Shown: positions 1-7,979 of the stretch, in pieces | How positions within the stretch are numbered: the stretch's first letter is position 1 | Layout: the number at the start of each line of letters is the position of its first letter | NCBI RefSeq assembly: GCF_000020725.1 | Contig: NC_011146.1 | Coordinates: forward strand, 3,910,001-3,974,000 | Origin: Citrifermentans bemidjiense Bem | Lineage (GTDB): Bacteria; Desulfobacterota; Desulfuromonadia; Geobacterales; Geobacteraceae | Direction of reading: 5' to 3' | Length of the DNA stretch: 64,000 nt | Made by a program: the position numbers and the translations under genes | The notes under the pieces: generated by a model | Told to the model about the DNA's origin: nothing | Database searches by the model: none | Seen by the model: only the letters and a program-made list of their open reading frames with translations

Positions 1-1
1 C

Positions 2-550
2 TTCGGGCTTCCCAAAGCGTACGGCGCGCTGGTGAACGACGTCGTTCCAGGGGGGCCGGCTGCGAAGGCCGGCGTCATGCAGGGGGACGTAATCACGAGC
101 TTTGCCGGGACGGCCGTAAAGGACGTGCGCCAGTTGCAGCGCCTGGTCGGCGAAACACCCATCGGCAAGAAAGTTCCGGTGGAGCTCTATCGCGACGGCA
201 AGAAGATCAACGTCCAGATAACCACTGCACCTGCCGACAGCGCCCAGGCACAGACACAAAGACCTGCCGAGCGGGAAGCGGGAGCCCTGGGGCTCTCGGT
301 CGAGGAACTGGGAGCGGAGATGCGTTCCCGCGGCGTCACCGGCGTGGTGGTGAGCGACCTCGAACCGGGCGGGATCGCGGAAGAAAGCGGCATCCAGCGC
401 GGCGACATCATCGTATCCGTGAACCAGAAGAAAGTGAGAAATCTGGCCGAGTACCAGAAGGCAATGGCGGACGCCGGCAAACGCGGCGCCGTCGCGCTCC
501 TAGTCCGGAGAGGCTCGGCCAGCATCTACTTCGCCCTAAAATTAAGATAG
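2..550 (+). CDS. C-terminal part of a DegP/HtrA-type periplasmic serine protease (5' end outside window)
   Basis: Only the last 182 codons are in the window; the frame is open to base 2, so the start and the protease domain lie upstream. What remains is two PDZ domains in tandem. The first carries the carboxylate-loop-like segment FGLPKAYGALV followed by GGPAAKAG and GDVITSFAG. The second (from about base 290) has GLSVEEL, then PGGIAEESGIQRGDIIVSV. This order (protease, PDZ1, PDZ2) is the usual layout of Do-family proteases that degrade or chaperone misfolded envelope proteins. The catalytic His-Asp-Ser cannot be checked here. The gene ends 60 bases before the next start. Confidence 0.85.
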   Translation, partial: FGLPKAYGALVNDVVPGGPAAKAGVMQGDVITSFAGTAVKDVRQLQRLVGETPIGKKVPVELYRDGKKINVQITTAPADSAQAQTQRPAEREAGALGLSVEELGAEMRSRGVTGVVVSDLEPGGIAEESGIQRGDIIVSVNQKKVRNLAEYQKAMADAGKRGAVALLVRRGSASIYFALKLR

Positions 551-610
551 AATCTTGCGAAAAAACTGCGTATAGTGCGTTGCTGACATTCAGCACCGGG
601 GAGCGATCCA

Positions 611-874
611 ATGAGTCTCATTGAAAATCCAGACCAGGCTAAACGACTCGCCAGAGCCATCGTTTCGGATGTGGCCCTCTATAACCGCGAAAAGGTGGAG
701 CAGGGGATCAAGGACGACAATATCTTCGAGGTTCTGCACGACCAGCTAGCCGAAGGTCGGGAACACTTCGTCTCCCGGGTCAGTACGGAACTCGCCCAAT
801 CCAACATATTCGACATAGCCGTGGTCGACGTGCTGATCAAGCGGGCGGGGAAGATCGAGTCGACCATCTGGTAG
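611..874 (+). CDS. small conserved hypothetical protein (87 aa)
   Basis: An 87-residue acidic, probably all-helical soluble protein with no signal peptide or membrane segment. Typical stretches are DQAKRLARAIVSDVALYN near the start and FDIAVVDVLIKRAGKIEST at the end. The N-terminal half resembles the small helical proteins found beside response-regulator or stress genes in Geobacteraceae, but I do not recognise a named domain and assign no function. The start at ATG 611 follows GGGGAGCGATCC, an acceptable ribosome binding site. It is flanked by the protease tail and by a terminator, so it may be the last gene of the protease operon. Confidence 0.7.
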   Translation: MSLIENPDQAKRLARAIVSDVALYNREKVEQGIKDDNIFEVLHDQLAEGREHFVSRVSTELAQSNIFDIAVVDVLIKRAGKIESTIW

Positions 875-917
875 GCAAGCAGCACGCATCAAATTCCCCA
901 GTGCATCTATATACCCC

Positions 918-955
918 GGGCGCGCTTCCTTTAGAAACGCGCCCTCGCTTTTTTT
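918..955 (+). terminator. Rho-independent terminator
   Basis: The stem GGGCGCG (918-924) pairs with CGCGCCC (938-944) around a 13-base loop, followed by CTCG and seven T (949-955). It closes the transcript of the 611-874 gene and isolates it from rluD. Confidence 0.8.
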
Positions 956-990
956 AACGGGAGCAATACTCCCTGGAGAACCAACAGGCA

Positions 991-1950
991 ATGGAACCGA
1001 TCGAACTCACCTTCCCCAGCGACTCCGATCCGGAGCGGCTGGACAGCTTCATATCCCGCAGCGTACCGGAGCTGACCCGCTCGGCGGCCCTCAGGCTCAT
1101 AGAGACCGGGTTCGCCACCGTCAACGGCTCAAAGCAAAAACCCGCCTTGAAACTCAAGGGAGGCGAGGTGGTCCAGGTGGTGGTCCCGCCTCCGACGCCA
1201 GCCGAGCCCCAGCCCGAGGAGATCCCAATCGAGGTGCTCTACGAGGATGCCGAACTGGTGGTGGTGAACAAGGGGGCGGGGATGGTGGTGCATCCTGGCG
1301 CCGGCAACCCGGAGGGGACGCTGGTGAACGCCCTGCTGGCCCACTGCAAGGACCTCTCCGGCATCGGGGGCGAACTGCGTCCCGGCATCGTGCACCGCAT
1401 CGACAAGGACACCTCCGGCACCCTGGTCGTCGCCAAGTGCGACCGGGCCCACAACGCCCTCGCCGAACAGTTCAAGGAACACAGCATAAAAAGGGTCTAC
1501 CTCGCCCTCGTCTACGGCTCGCCCAAAGAGGACAAGGGAAGAATCGAGTCGACCATAGGCCGCCATCCCACCGACCGGAAGAAGATGTCCGCGAAGGCAC
1601 GCCACGGCAAGCAGGCGGTGACCCACTGGCGGGTGGTAGCCCGCTACCCCGGCATTACCCTGATACGCCTGAGGCTTGAGACCGGCCGCACCCACCAGAT
1701 CAGGGTGCACATGTCCGAGGCTGGGCATCCGCTTTTGGCGGACGAGGTGTACGGCGGCACGGGAAGACTCTCAGGTGTGCAGGACCCGGTCCTCAAACAG
1801 ATGATCAAGTCGATGGGACGGCAGGCTCTGCACGCGAAGACGCTCGGTTTCCTGCATCCGGTCTCCGGGAAGTACCTGGAGTTCGACACCGAACTCCCCC
1901 CGGACATGGCCGGCATCGTCGCCTACTTGGAAGAGAAGAACCGGGGATAA
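991..1950 (+). CDS. rluD: RluA/RluD-family 23S rRNA pseudouridine synthase
   Basis: A 319-residue enzyme expected to convert uridines of 23S rRNA helix 69 to pseudouridine. It has an N-terminal S4 RNA-binding domain (about residues 15-75, containing RLDSFISRSVPELTRS) and a catalytic domain with the family signature HRIDKDTSG near residue 138, where the Asp is the nucleophile. GRTHQIRVH follows near residue 230, also diagnostic. Length fits RluD (about 320 aa) rather than the shorter RluA or the SPOUT-free RluB group. Site specificity (RluD versus RluC) is inferred from the S4 domain plus length. It is followed after 72 bases by pgeF, a common RluD-YfiH pairing. Confidence 0.9.
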   Translation: MEPIELTFPSDSDPERLDSFISRSVPELTRSAALRLIETGFATVNGSKQKPALKLKGGEVVQVVVPPPTPAEPQPEEIPIEVLYEDAELVVVNKGAGMVVHPGAGNPEGTLVNALLAHCKDLSGIGGELRPGIVHRIDKDTSGTLVVAKCDRAHNALAEQFKEHSIKRVYLALVYGSPKEDKGRIESTIGRHPTDRKKMSAKARHGKQAVTHWRVVARYPGITLIRLRLETGRTHQIRVHMSEAGHPLLADEVYGGTGRLSGVQDPVLKQMIKSMGRQALHAKTLGFLHPVSGKYLEFDTELPPDMAGIVAYLEEKNRG

Positions 1951-2022
1951 AACCGGGGCTAGGGACTGGGGGCTAGGGGCTGGAACGCTCCGCCCCCTAT
2001 ACAAATAATAGAGGTGTCACCC

Positions 2023-2817
2023 ATGGAAATGCAAAAAGCAGGAAAGATCCAATACCTGAAACCCGCCCTCGGCGCAGGCGGAGTCGTAGCCGGCTTCACC
2101 ACCCGCCACGAGGGTGTTTCCCGCCCGCCATACAACTCGCTGAACCTGGGGAGCAACACCCTCGATTCCTCCCACAACGTGGAAGGAAACCGCAGCCTCC
2201 TGGCCCGAAGCCTCGGCTCAACCCTGGACCGATTCCTGACCGTGAGCCAGGTGCACGGCACGGACCTCCTGGTGATCGACGCCCCCAACCCGGAGCTGTC
2301 CCACTTCCTGAAGCTCGAATGCGACGGCATCGTCACCAATCAGCCGGGGATCATGATCGCCATCTGCGTGGCCGACTGCGTGCCGATCCTTCTGCACGAC
2401 CCGGTGCAGCGCGTAGTGGCCGCCCTGCACGCGGGATGGCAGGGGACGGTGGCCAACATCGTCGGCAAAGGGGTCGAGGCGATGACCACCCTCTTTGGCT
2501 GCGACCGCAAAGACATACGCGCTGCCCTCGGCCCGCACATCTCCGGCTGCTGCTACGAGGTGGACCAGCCGGTCCGCGACGCCTTTAAAAAGGCCGGCGC
2601 CGCCTGGGATCTGGCGGCCAAGGAGCAGGGAGACGGCAAATGGCTTCTGGACCTGGGAGAGGCGAACCGGCTCTTGCTCAAGGACGCCGGGCTTCGCGCC
2701 GACCAGATCCAGTCCAGCGACCTCTGCGTAAGCTGCAACCAGGAGCTCTTCTTCTCCTACCGCCGCGACGGCGGGGATACCGGCAGACAGGTCGGGTTCA
2801 TCATGCTGGAGGCATAG
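2023..2817 (+). CDS. pgeF: PgeF/YfiH-family peptidoglycan editing factor (multicopper polyphenol-oxidase family)
   Basis: A 264-residue cytosolic protein of the DUF152/YfiH family. In E. coli, family members remove mis-incorporated L-Ser from muropeptide precursors; other members show laccase-like or purine-nucleoside phosphorylase activity, so the exact reaction is open. Family hallmarks are visible: TTRHEGVSRPPYNSLNLG near the N terminus, ADCVPILL with the metal-site Cys, HAGWQGT with the metal-site His, and GPHISGCCYEV. The start is taken as ATG 2023, seven bases after AGAGGTG; a GTG at 2014 is also in frame but overlaps that ribosome binding site. It sits directly behind rluD. Confidence 0.85.
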   Translation: MEMQKAGKIQYLKPALGAGGVVAGFTTRHEGVSRPPYNSLNLGSNTLDSSHNVEGNRSLLARSLGSTLDRFLTVSQVHGTDLLVIDAPNPELSHFLKLECDGIVTNQPGIMIAICVADCVPILLHDPVQRVVAALHAGWQGTVANIVGKGVEAMTTLFGCDRKDIRAALGPHISGCCYEVDQPVRDAFKKAGAAWDLAAKEQGDGKWLLDLGEANRLLLKDAGLRADQIQSSDLCVSCNQELFFSYRRDGGDTGRQVGFIMLEA

Positions 2818-2899
2818 CAATAAGCTGTGGCACTTCCGGTAAGGTTCTGATATAAGACGGCATGGCAGTTAGAATCCGTTAGAGGAGGGCTTCATCCAG

Positions 2900-3910
2900 A
2901 TGCGGACTTTTTTGAAGCTGGCCCTGTTGGCCGTGGCGATCGGCACCATGTTTGGCTGCGCGCACAACTATTACAACATCCCCCAGGAGACGCTTGAGAA
3001 GAAGGTGAAGACCATCGGGGTCGCCCCGATCTTCGTCGATCCCGACTCCGATATCAGACACCCGAGCAAGGACGCCATCGTCTCGCTGGTGCGGACCTAC
3101 AACGCCAGGAACGAGAAGGAGCTGATCGCCAGGCTGCGCGGGACCGGCATCTTCTACGCGGTGAGACAGGTGGACGGGGACCCGGCGCGGCTCTTCTCCA
3201 CCTTGGTCTCGAACAAGGAAAAACGGGATGACGCCGGAATCATCTACAACAAGTACTTCATCAAGAAGGACGAGTTGAAGCAGCTCATGACCGACAACGG
3301 GCTCGACGCCGTCCTCTTCGTCACGGTGAGCGGGCTCACCAGACAGGGGAAAGTCTTCTCCAGCAACTACCTCTCTTACCTGGACACGGACTTCAACTAC
3401 CTCGTCATGACCGCGCAGATGATCGACCGCGAAGGGAACACGGTCTGGGAATACCCCAACTTCAGGCGGGCTTCGCTCTCGTTCCCGCTTTTCTTCCCGC
3501 TGCAGTACCCCGATTTCGACGAGGCCGCGGCCAACCTGAGCGAAAAAGTCGACGTGAAGTTCAAGACCGTCGCCGGCGTGAACGCCGCCTTCGCCAAAAC
3601 CGAGGCTTCTGCCATCGCCAACGCACCTGAGGTTTCCGTCCTCTACGCGCGGCAGTTCGACGAGATGCTCGCGCTCATGAAGACCTACAAGCCGCTCTTC
3701 GCCAAGGAGAAGGAGAAGGATGTCCCCGCCCCGGTAAGCGTTCCTTCCGGCTATGCCCCGGCCAAGGCGGCGGTCCCTGTGGCGGCGCCGGTAGCGCCGC
3801 AGCCTGCAGCCGCAACGGCGCCTGCTACTGCGGCACCCACGCCACTTAAGAGCGCCCCGGTGCAACTGGCGCCGGGCGAAATCGTCCCGGAGGAGCCGCC
3901 GGCGAAGTAA
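2900..3910 (+). CDS. predicted outer-membrane or periplasmic lipoprotein, function unknown
   Basis: A 336-residue protein with a short signal peptide (MRTFLKLALLAVAIGT) ending in the lipobox MFGC, so Cys20 is probably lipidated. The mature N-terminal region is a globular domain of about 230 residues. The last 80 residues are an Ala/Pro-rich low-complexity tail (PVAAPVAPQPAAATAPATAA) that could span the cell wall or act as a linker. The fold includes GLDAVLFVTVSGLTRQGKVF and LDTDFNYLVMTAQMIDREGN, reminiscent of lipoproteins that measure or buffer envelope stress, but no named family is recognised. AGGAGG lies 13 bases before ATG 2900. The gene is monocistronic and ends before a bidirectional terminator. 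Confidence 0.75.
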   Translation: MRTFLKLALLAVAIGTMFGCAHNYYNIPQETLEKKVKTIGVAPIFVDPDSDIRHPSKDAIVSLVRTYNARNEKELIARLRGTGIFYAVRQVDGDPARLFSTLVSNKEKRDDAGIIYNKYFIKKDELKQLMTDNGLDAVLFVTVSGLTRQGKVFSSNYLSYLDTDFNYLVMTAQMIDREGNTVWEYPNFRRASLSFPLFFPLQYPDFDEAAANLSEKVDVKFKTVAGVNAAFAKTEASAIANAPEVSVLYARQFDEMLALMKTYKPLFAKEKEKDVPAPVSVPSGYAPAKAAVPVAAPVAPQPAAATAPATAAPTPLKSAPVQLAPGEIVPEEPPAK

Positions 3911-3964
3911 ACCATCCCCCTCCGCCATCCCTTCGCCCAAGGCTACGGGGGACAAGGAAAAAGC

Positions 3965-4003
3965 AAAAAGGCGGCGCGGGATTCACTCCCTGCGTCGCCT
4001 TTT
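3965..4003. terminator. bidirectional terminator between convergent genes
   Basis: AAAAAGGCGGCGCGGG (3965-3980) pairs with CCCTGCGTCGCCTTTT (3988-4003) with few mismatches. There is a T run on the plus strand and an A run at the other end, so it can serve the lipoprotein gene and the glgA operon. Confidence 0.8.
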
Positions 4004-4038
4004 CATATTGCACCGGCGGGGGACATCCCCCCGATCTC

Positions 4039-4209
4039 TCACAACTCCTCGTAATCCACCAGTTCCGCGCCCTCTTCCGTCGCAGGCTCCGCCTCTTCCT
4101 CGTCGTCGTAATCCTCGTCGGTGACCCGCTCCAAAAAGGCCTTGTTGCTTTCGATCAGCCTGCGAACCTCGTTGGCAAGCTCGTCGAGATCGTCGTGCCC
4201 CAGCGTCAC
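4039..4209 (-). CDS. very small acidic protein translationally coupled to glgA
   Basis: A 56-residue protein from GTG 4209, which overlaps the glgA stop (GTGA arrangement) and is preceded by the G-rich end of glgA as ribosome binding site. A helical first half (DDLDELANEVRRLIESNKAF) is followed by a strongly acidic tail (DEDYDDEEEAEPATEEGAE). Longer readings starting upstream would run through glgA and are not supported. I recognise no family. Coupling to glycogen synthase suggests a role connected to GlgA, for example as a small partner, but this is only inferred from position. Low-complexity acidic tails are also common in uncharacterised short proteins. Confidence 0.6.
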   Translation of the reverse strand: MTLGHDDLDELANEVRRLIESNKAFLERVTDEDYDDEEEAEPATEEGAELVDYEEL

Positions 4210-5666
4210 GCCTCCCCCCCTCTGCGCAGCACAGCCCTCTTGTAGAGCTCCAGGTATTTGTGCACCGAGTGCTGCCACGAATAGTCACTGCTCATGCCCC
4301 GGCGCATCAGCTTTTTCCAGGAGACTTTGTCCTTGTAGGCGGTTATGGCGCGATTCATCGCGTCCCAGAGTGCCTCGGCCGTGTACTCCTCGAAGACGAA
4401 CCCGTTGGGGGTCTTGTCGTTGTCGAGCGCATCGAAGACGCTGTCGGCGAGCCCTCCAGTCCGGCGCACCACCGGGACGGTCCCATAGCGCATGGCGATC
4501 AGCTGCCCAAGGCCGCAAGGCTCGAAGAAGGAGGGCATCAAGAACATGTCGGCGCCGGCGTAGATCTTGGGCGCCAAGGCATGGTCGAAGCCGCTGGTGA
4601 AGGCGATGTTGCGGGCCCCGGCTGCCTTGATGTCGTTGAATGCCTTGAGGTAGCGCTCCTCGCCGTTACCCAGTAGGACCAGTTGCATCGGGGCCTTGGC
4701 CATGAGGGGAAGCAACTCGGCAATCAGGTCAAACCCCTTCTGGGCGACCATACGCGACACCATGCCGAAAAGCGGGATTTCCGGGGAACTGGGGAGCCCC
4801 ACCAGCCTTTGCAGCCCAATCTTGTCCACCATCTTGCCGGAAAGGGAGGCATGACTGTAATTCTTCATGATCTCCTTGTCCATGGCGGGGTTCCACTCCT
4901 CATAGTCCAACCCGTTCAGAATCCCGACTAGGTCGTCCTTGCGGGTCTGCAGCACCCCGTGCAGTCCGCATCCCATCTCCGGGGTCTGGATCTCGCGGCA
5001 GTAGGCTTCGGAGACCGTGGTTACCACGTCCGCGCTCAGTATCCCGCCTTTGAGGAGGTTGACCTTGCCGTAGAACTCCAGCCCGTCGATGGTGAAGCAC
5101 TCCTTGGAAAGCCCCATCGACTGGAGTTCCTCCTTAGGGAAGAGCCCTTGGTAGGCCAGGTTGTGGATGGTGAAGATGATTCCCGTCCTGGAGAAGAAGG
5201 GGTCGTTCTTCCTTTCGTGCTTCAGGTAGTGCGGGATCAGCGCGGTCTGCCAGTCGTGGCAGTGTATGATGTCGGGGCGGAAGTCCATCTTCTTGAGCAG
5301 CTCGAGGACGCAGCGGCAGAAGAAGGAGAAACGCTCCGAGTTGTCCGGATAGTCGCCGCTCGGAGTCCCGTAAAGCTCCTCGCGGGAGAAATACTCCTTG
5401 TTCTCGATCAGGTAGACCGGTATCTCCCCCAAGGAGGCCTGGCGCAGGAAACCCTTTTTCTCGACACCGTCAACCATGACCGAAGCGCTTTTGCGCCCCT
5501 TGCGCACCGCCATACCGCCGCGCTCGACTATGGAGTAAAAGGGCATCATGATGCGTATGTCATGGCCGAGACTCTTCAGCGTCTTGGGAAGAGCGCTGGC
5601 CACGTCGGCCAACCCGCCGGTCTTGGCAAAAGGGGTGACCTCCGACGCCACAAACAAAATCTTCAT
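4206..5666 (-). CDS. glgA: glycogen synthase (ADP-glucose or UDP-glucose dependent, GT5)
   Basis: A 486-residue GT5 glycosyltransferase that elongates alpha-1,4-glucan from a nucleotide-glucose donor in the cytoplasm. The N-terminal starch-catalytic domain begins MKILFVASEVTPFAKTGG, including the KTGGLAD donor-binding loop at residues 15-21. The C-terminal GT-B half carries PSFFEPCGLGQLIAMRYG and RRTGGLADSV, the motifs that hold the diphosphate and glucose. Length is normal for GlgA. AGAGG lies before ATG 5666. It follows the GH57 gene by 73 bases on the same strand and overlaps a 56-aa gene at its 3' end. The cluster suggests storage polyglucan synthesis and remodelling. Confidence 0.93.
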   Translation of the reverse strand: MKILFVASEVTPFAKTGGLADVASALPKTLKSLGHDIRIMMPFYSIVERGGMAVRKGRKSASVMVDGVEKKGFLRQASLGEIPVYLIENKEYFSREELYGTPSGDYPDNSERFSFFCRCVLELLKKMDFRPDIIHCHDWQTALIPHYLKHERKNDPFFSRTGIIFTIHNLAYQGLFPKEELQSMGLSKECFTIDGLEFYGKVNLLKGGILSADVVTTVSEAYCREIQTPEMGCGLHGVLQTRKDDLVGILNGLDYEEWNPAMDKEIMKNYSHASLSGKMVDKIGLQRLVGLPSSPEIPLFGMVSRMVAQKGFDLIAELLPLMAKAPMQLVLLGNGEERYLKAFNDIKAAGARNIAFTSGFDHALAPKIYAGADMFLMPSFFEPCGLGQLIAMRYGTVPVVRRTGGLADSVFDALDNDKTPNGFVFEEYTAEALWDAMNRAITAYKDKVSWKKLMRRGMSSDYSWQHSVHKYLELYKRAVLRRGGEA

Positions 5667-5739
5667 GTAAAACCTCTAAGACCCTGAAATAATAAGGGAT
5701 ATGTTAGATTAATACATCCATTAGGTAAAGGTTTTTCTG

Positions 5740-7929
5740 TTAATAATTATAATGAGCCTCGCATCCGAGTTCCGGCCCGGAGGAAACCAAGGGGAGTGCG
5801 GCGTCGGCCGGCCAGCGTCCGACCTGGGTCCCGGCGCGGGTGACGCAGAGATAGCAAAGCACCGTCCCTGACCCTTCGAGCCTTAAGGGAGGCAGGGGCA
5901 CGCGCGCTCCAGCGCTGCGCCCCATGCAGTAGCGGCCGATACTGCCGCTGCCAAGCCAGGCTCCGTCCTTAAGCACCTGCAACTCCCCCTCCCCCTCCCC
6001 CAACTGCATGTCGAGCCGCCACTCGCCCCCGCAGACCAGATGCAGCGAGAGCCTGTCCTCCGGCCTGAACGTCTTTTCCAGCGGCTGTACTCCGTCGATA
6101 CGGAAATAAAGGTACTCCAGGTCGAAGCCGTAATAGAAGGACTGCAGCAGGTTGTCGGCGGCGTGCATGGCGCCCCCCTGCCGGGTCAGGTCGTAGAGCC
6201 CCGCCGAGAGCCACTCGAAGTAGTCGTTCACCACACCAGTTATGGCGGGGGTGACGAGCCCCGCAGGCGCGCGCACGAAACCGGCCGGGCGCTCTTTCTT
6301 TATCGGCTGGCGCAGCTCCCCGGGAACCTCCAGGGCCAGCAGCTGGTAGACGTTCATCAGGTGGCTGCGAAACAGCAGGTCGAACCTCCCTGCATGCGGG
6401 GAGAAGTGATCGTCGCCGTACCACCAGAACCAGTCGCTCCCCTGTGCCGCGTAGAGCGCCATGCACGCCTGCCGGGCGGCCTCGTCGCTGCTCTCCCCCC
6501 CGGCCAAAAGGGTCGCCATCTCCTGGCTTCCCTGCACCGCCGCGGCACGCGCCTTGGCGATGTAATCCCACCCCAGGTTCTCCTCGGGTTTGCCGATCCA
6601 GATGCCGTAGTCGGCGTTGATCCACGAACCCGGGTGGACGTGCTCCAATACGCGCCGCTCGCCGGTCCGCTGCAGCACCTCCGAAAACGTGGCGAGTTGC
6701 ACTCCGGGGGCCTGCACCAGGGCGGCGTAGAGCCGGGAAAGGAAGGGAAACCCGTTGTCCTGGTAGTATTCCCAGGCGTTTTCGCCGTCGAGAATCACCG
6801 GCACCACGCAGGCCTGGCGGCTGCGCTGCCTGACCTCCTTCAGCCGTGCCAGGAAGTCCCCCACCGCCCTTTCGGTCTCCCATTGCGAGTAAGTGAAACC
6901 GATCAGGTCCGACAGCCCCTGGTCCCGGAAGAAAAGCGAGATCTCGCGCTCGTCCTTACTGAAGGTGTACGGGTGGTACAAGGGATCGCGTTCCCGGTCC
7001 AGCCCACCCGGCAGCGTATGGGCCAGCACCCGCTCGTCCGAGGCGGTCCAGGGAAGCCCCGTCTGCGCCATAATGCCCAACACCTCGTCGCTCACCGATC
7101 CCTCCGAGGGCCAGATCCCGGTCGGTGGAAAGCCGAAGAGCCTTTCGAAGCTGGCGATCGCGTGCAGCAGTTGGGCCCTCGCGTCCTCAGGGTAGCGGAA
7201 GGGGATGCTGGGGAGGTTCGCCTTGGGAAGGGCGACCCGCGCGATCCCCGAATCGCACAAAAGCGGCAGGATCGGGTGGAAATAAGGGGTGACAGAAAGC
7301 TCGACCTTCCCCTCTTGATGCAGCTTCTTGTAAAGGGGTATCACCCGGGAGATCAGCTCGCGCTGCGTCTCCAGGAGAAGCTTCTTGTCTTTCTGGCTGA
7401 AGTGGCTCCCCTTGCGGATCAGTTCCTTGAAGACGGGGAAGCGCCGCCTCGCCGCCTCGCCGGTCCAGGCGAGATAGAACCAGACCTGGAGGTCCAGTAG
7501 ATCCTGGTCGCCGAAGGACGCAAGGCGCAGCGCCGCCGCGCCCGGGGCACCCTCCCCGGCCCGGACGAAGAGCTCCCGGTAGCGGGGGTAGGGCTCGATC
7601 ATGCGCTGCCGGTTGGCGGAGAAGAAGTTTTCGAGGAGGAAGAGCCGGTCGTTATCGTCCAGCTCGGCAGGCAAGGGGCGGGCCCGCAGCAGGAAGGGAT
7701 CCACCGCGCCCCCCCCGGCATAGTCGAGGATCTGCTCCAAAAGCGAGGGGACCAGGTTGAATACCACCTTGGCGCCTTCGACCGCCTCGACGATGGCGGG
7801 CATGTCGTAGTAGTCCTTCACCGCGTGCAGGTAGGCCCAAGGCAGGACGTACTCCCCCCGGACCGGATCCTTGTAGAAAGGCTGATGCATGTGCCAGAGA
7901 AACGACACGTAAAGTGGCTCCGTCATCAT
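5740..7929 (-). CDS. glycoside hydrolase family 57 protein (amylopullulanase/alpha-glucan enzyme type)
   Basis: A 729-residue protein whose first 500 residues form a GH57 (beta/alpha)7 domain. It begins YVSFLWHMHQPFYKDP, the usual HMHQPxY start of the family. GIWPSEGSVSDEV holds the expected nucleophile Glu, and VVPVILDGENAWEYY supplies the acid/base region. The C-terminal 200 residues look like the beta-rich domain seen after GH57 cores of this length. No signal peptide is present, so it should act on cytoplasmic alpha-glucan: cleavage, branching or transglycosylation cannot be told apart here. ATG 7929 follows AAAGGGGTG; a GTG lies one codon upstream. It lies between glgA and the sugar-nucleotide enzyme. 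Confidence 0.87.
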   Translation of the reverse strand: MMTEPLYVSFLWHMHQPFYKDPVRGEYVLPWAYLHAVKDYYDMPAIVEAVEGAKVVFNLVPSLLEQILDYAGGGAVDPFLLRARPLPAELDDNDRLFLLENFFSANRQRMIEPYPRYRELFVRAGEGAPGAAALRLASFGDQDLLDLQVWFYLAWTGEAARRRFPVFKELIRKGSHFSQKDKKLLLETQRELISRVIPLYKKLHQEGKVELSVTPYFHPILPLLCDSGIARVALPKANLPSIPFRYPEDARAQLLHAIASFERLFGFPPTGIWPSEGSVSDEVLGIMAQTGLPWTASDERVLAHTLPGGLDRERDPLYHPYTFSKDEREISLFFRDQGLSDLIGFTYSQWETERAVGDFLARLKEVRQRSRQACVVPVILDGENAWEYYQDNGFPFLSRLYAALVQAPGVQLATFSEVLQRTGERRVLEHVHPGSWINADYGIWIGKPEENLGWDYIAKARAAAVQGSQEMATLLAGGESSDEAARQACMALYAAQGSDWFWWYGDDHFSPHAGRFDLLFRSHLMNVYQLLALEVPGELRQPIKKERPAGFVRAPAGLVTPAITGVVNDYFEWLSAGLYDLTRQGGAMHAADNLLQSFYYGFDLEYLYFRIDGVQPLEKTFRPEDRLSLHLVCGGEWRLDMQLGEGEGELQVLKDGAWLGSGSIGRYCMGRSAGARVPLPPLRLEGSGTVLCYLCVTRAGTQVGRWPADAALPLVSSGPELGCEAHYNY

Positions 7930-7979
7930 CACCCCTTTGCGGCGGCGCGGCGCTTGCGCCCCCCGGCCCGCAAGCCCCC

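Noticed and set aside
3983-4288. Arg-rich minus-strand frame overlapping the small acidic gene
   Set aside because: It crosses the terminator and the end of glgA in another frame; composition is that of a shadow frame.
6040-7500. Long plus-strand frame opposite the GH57 gene
   Set aside because: No ribosome binding site or domain; it lies opposite a clear GH57 enzyme and reflects GC-rich codon bias.
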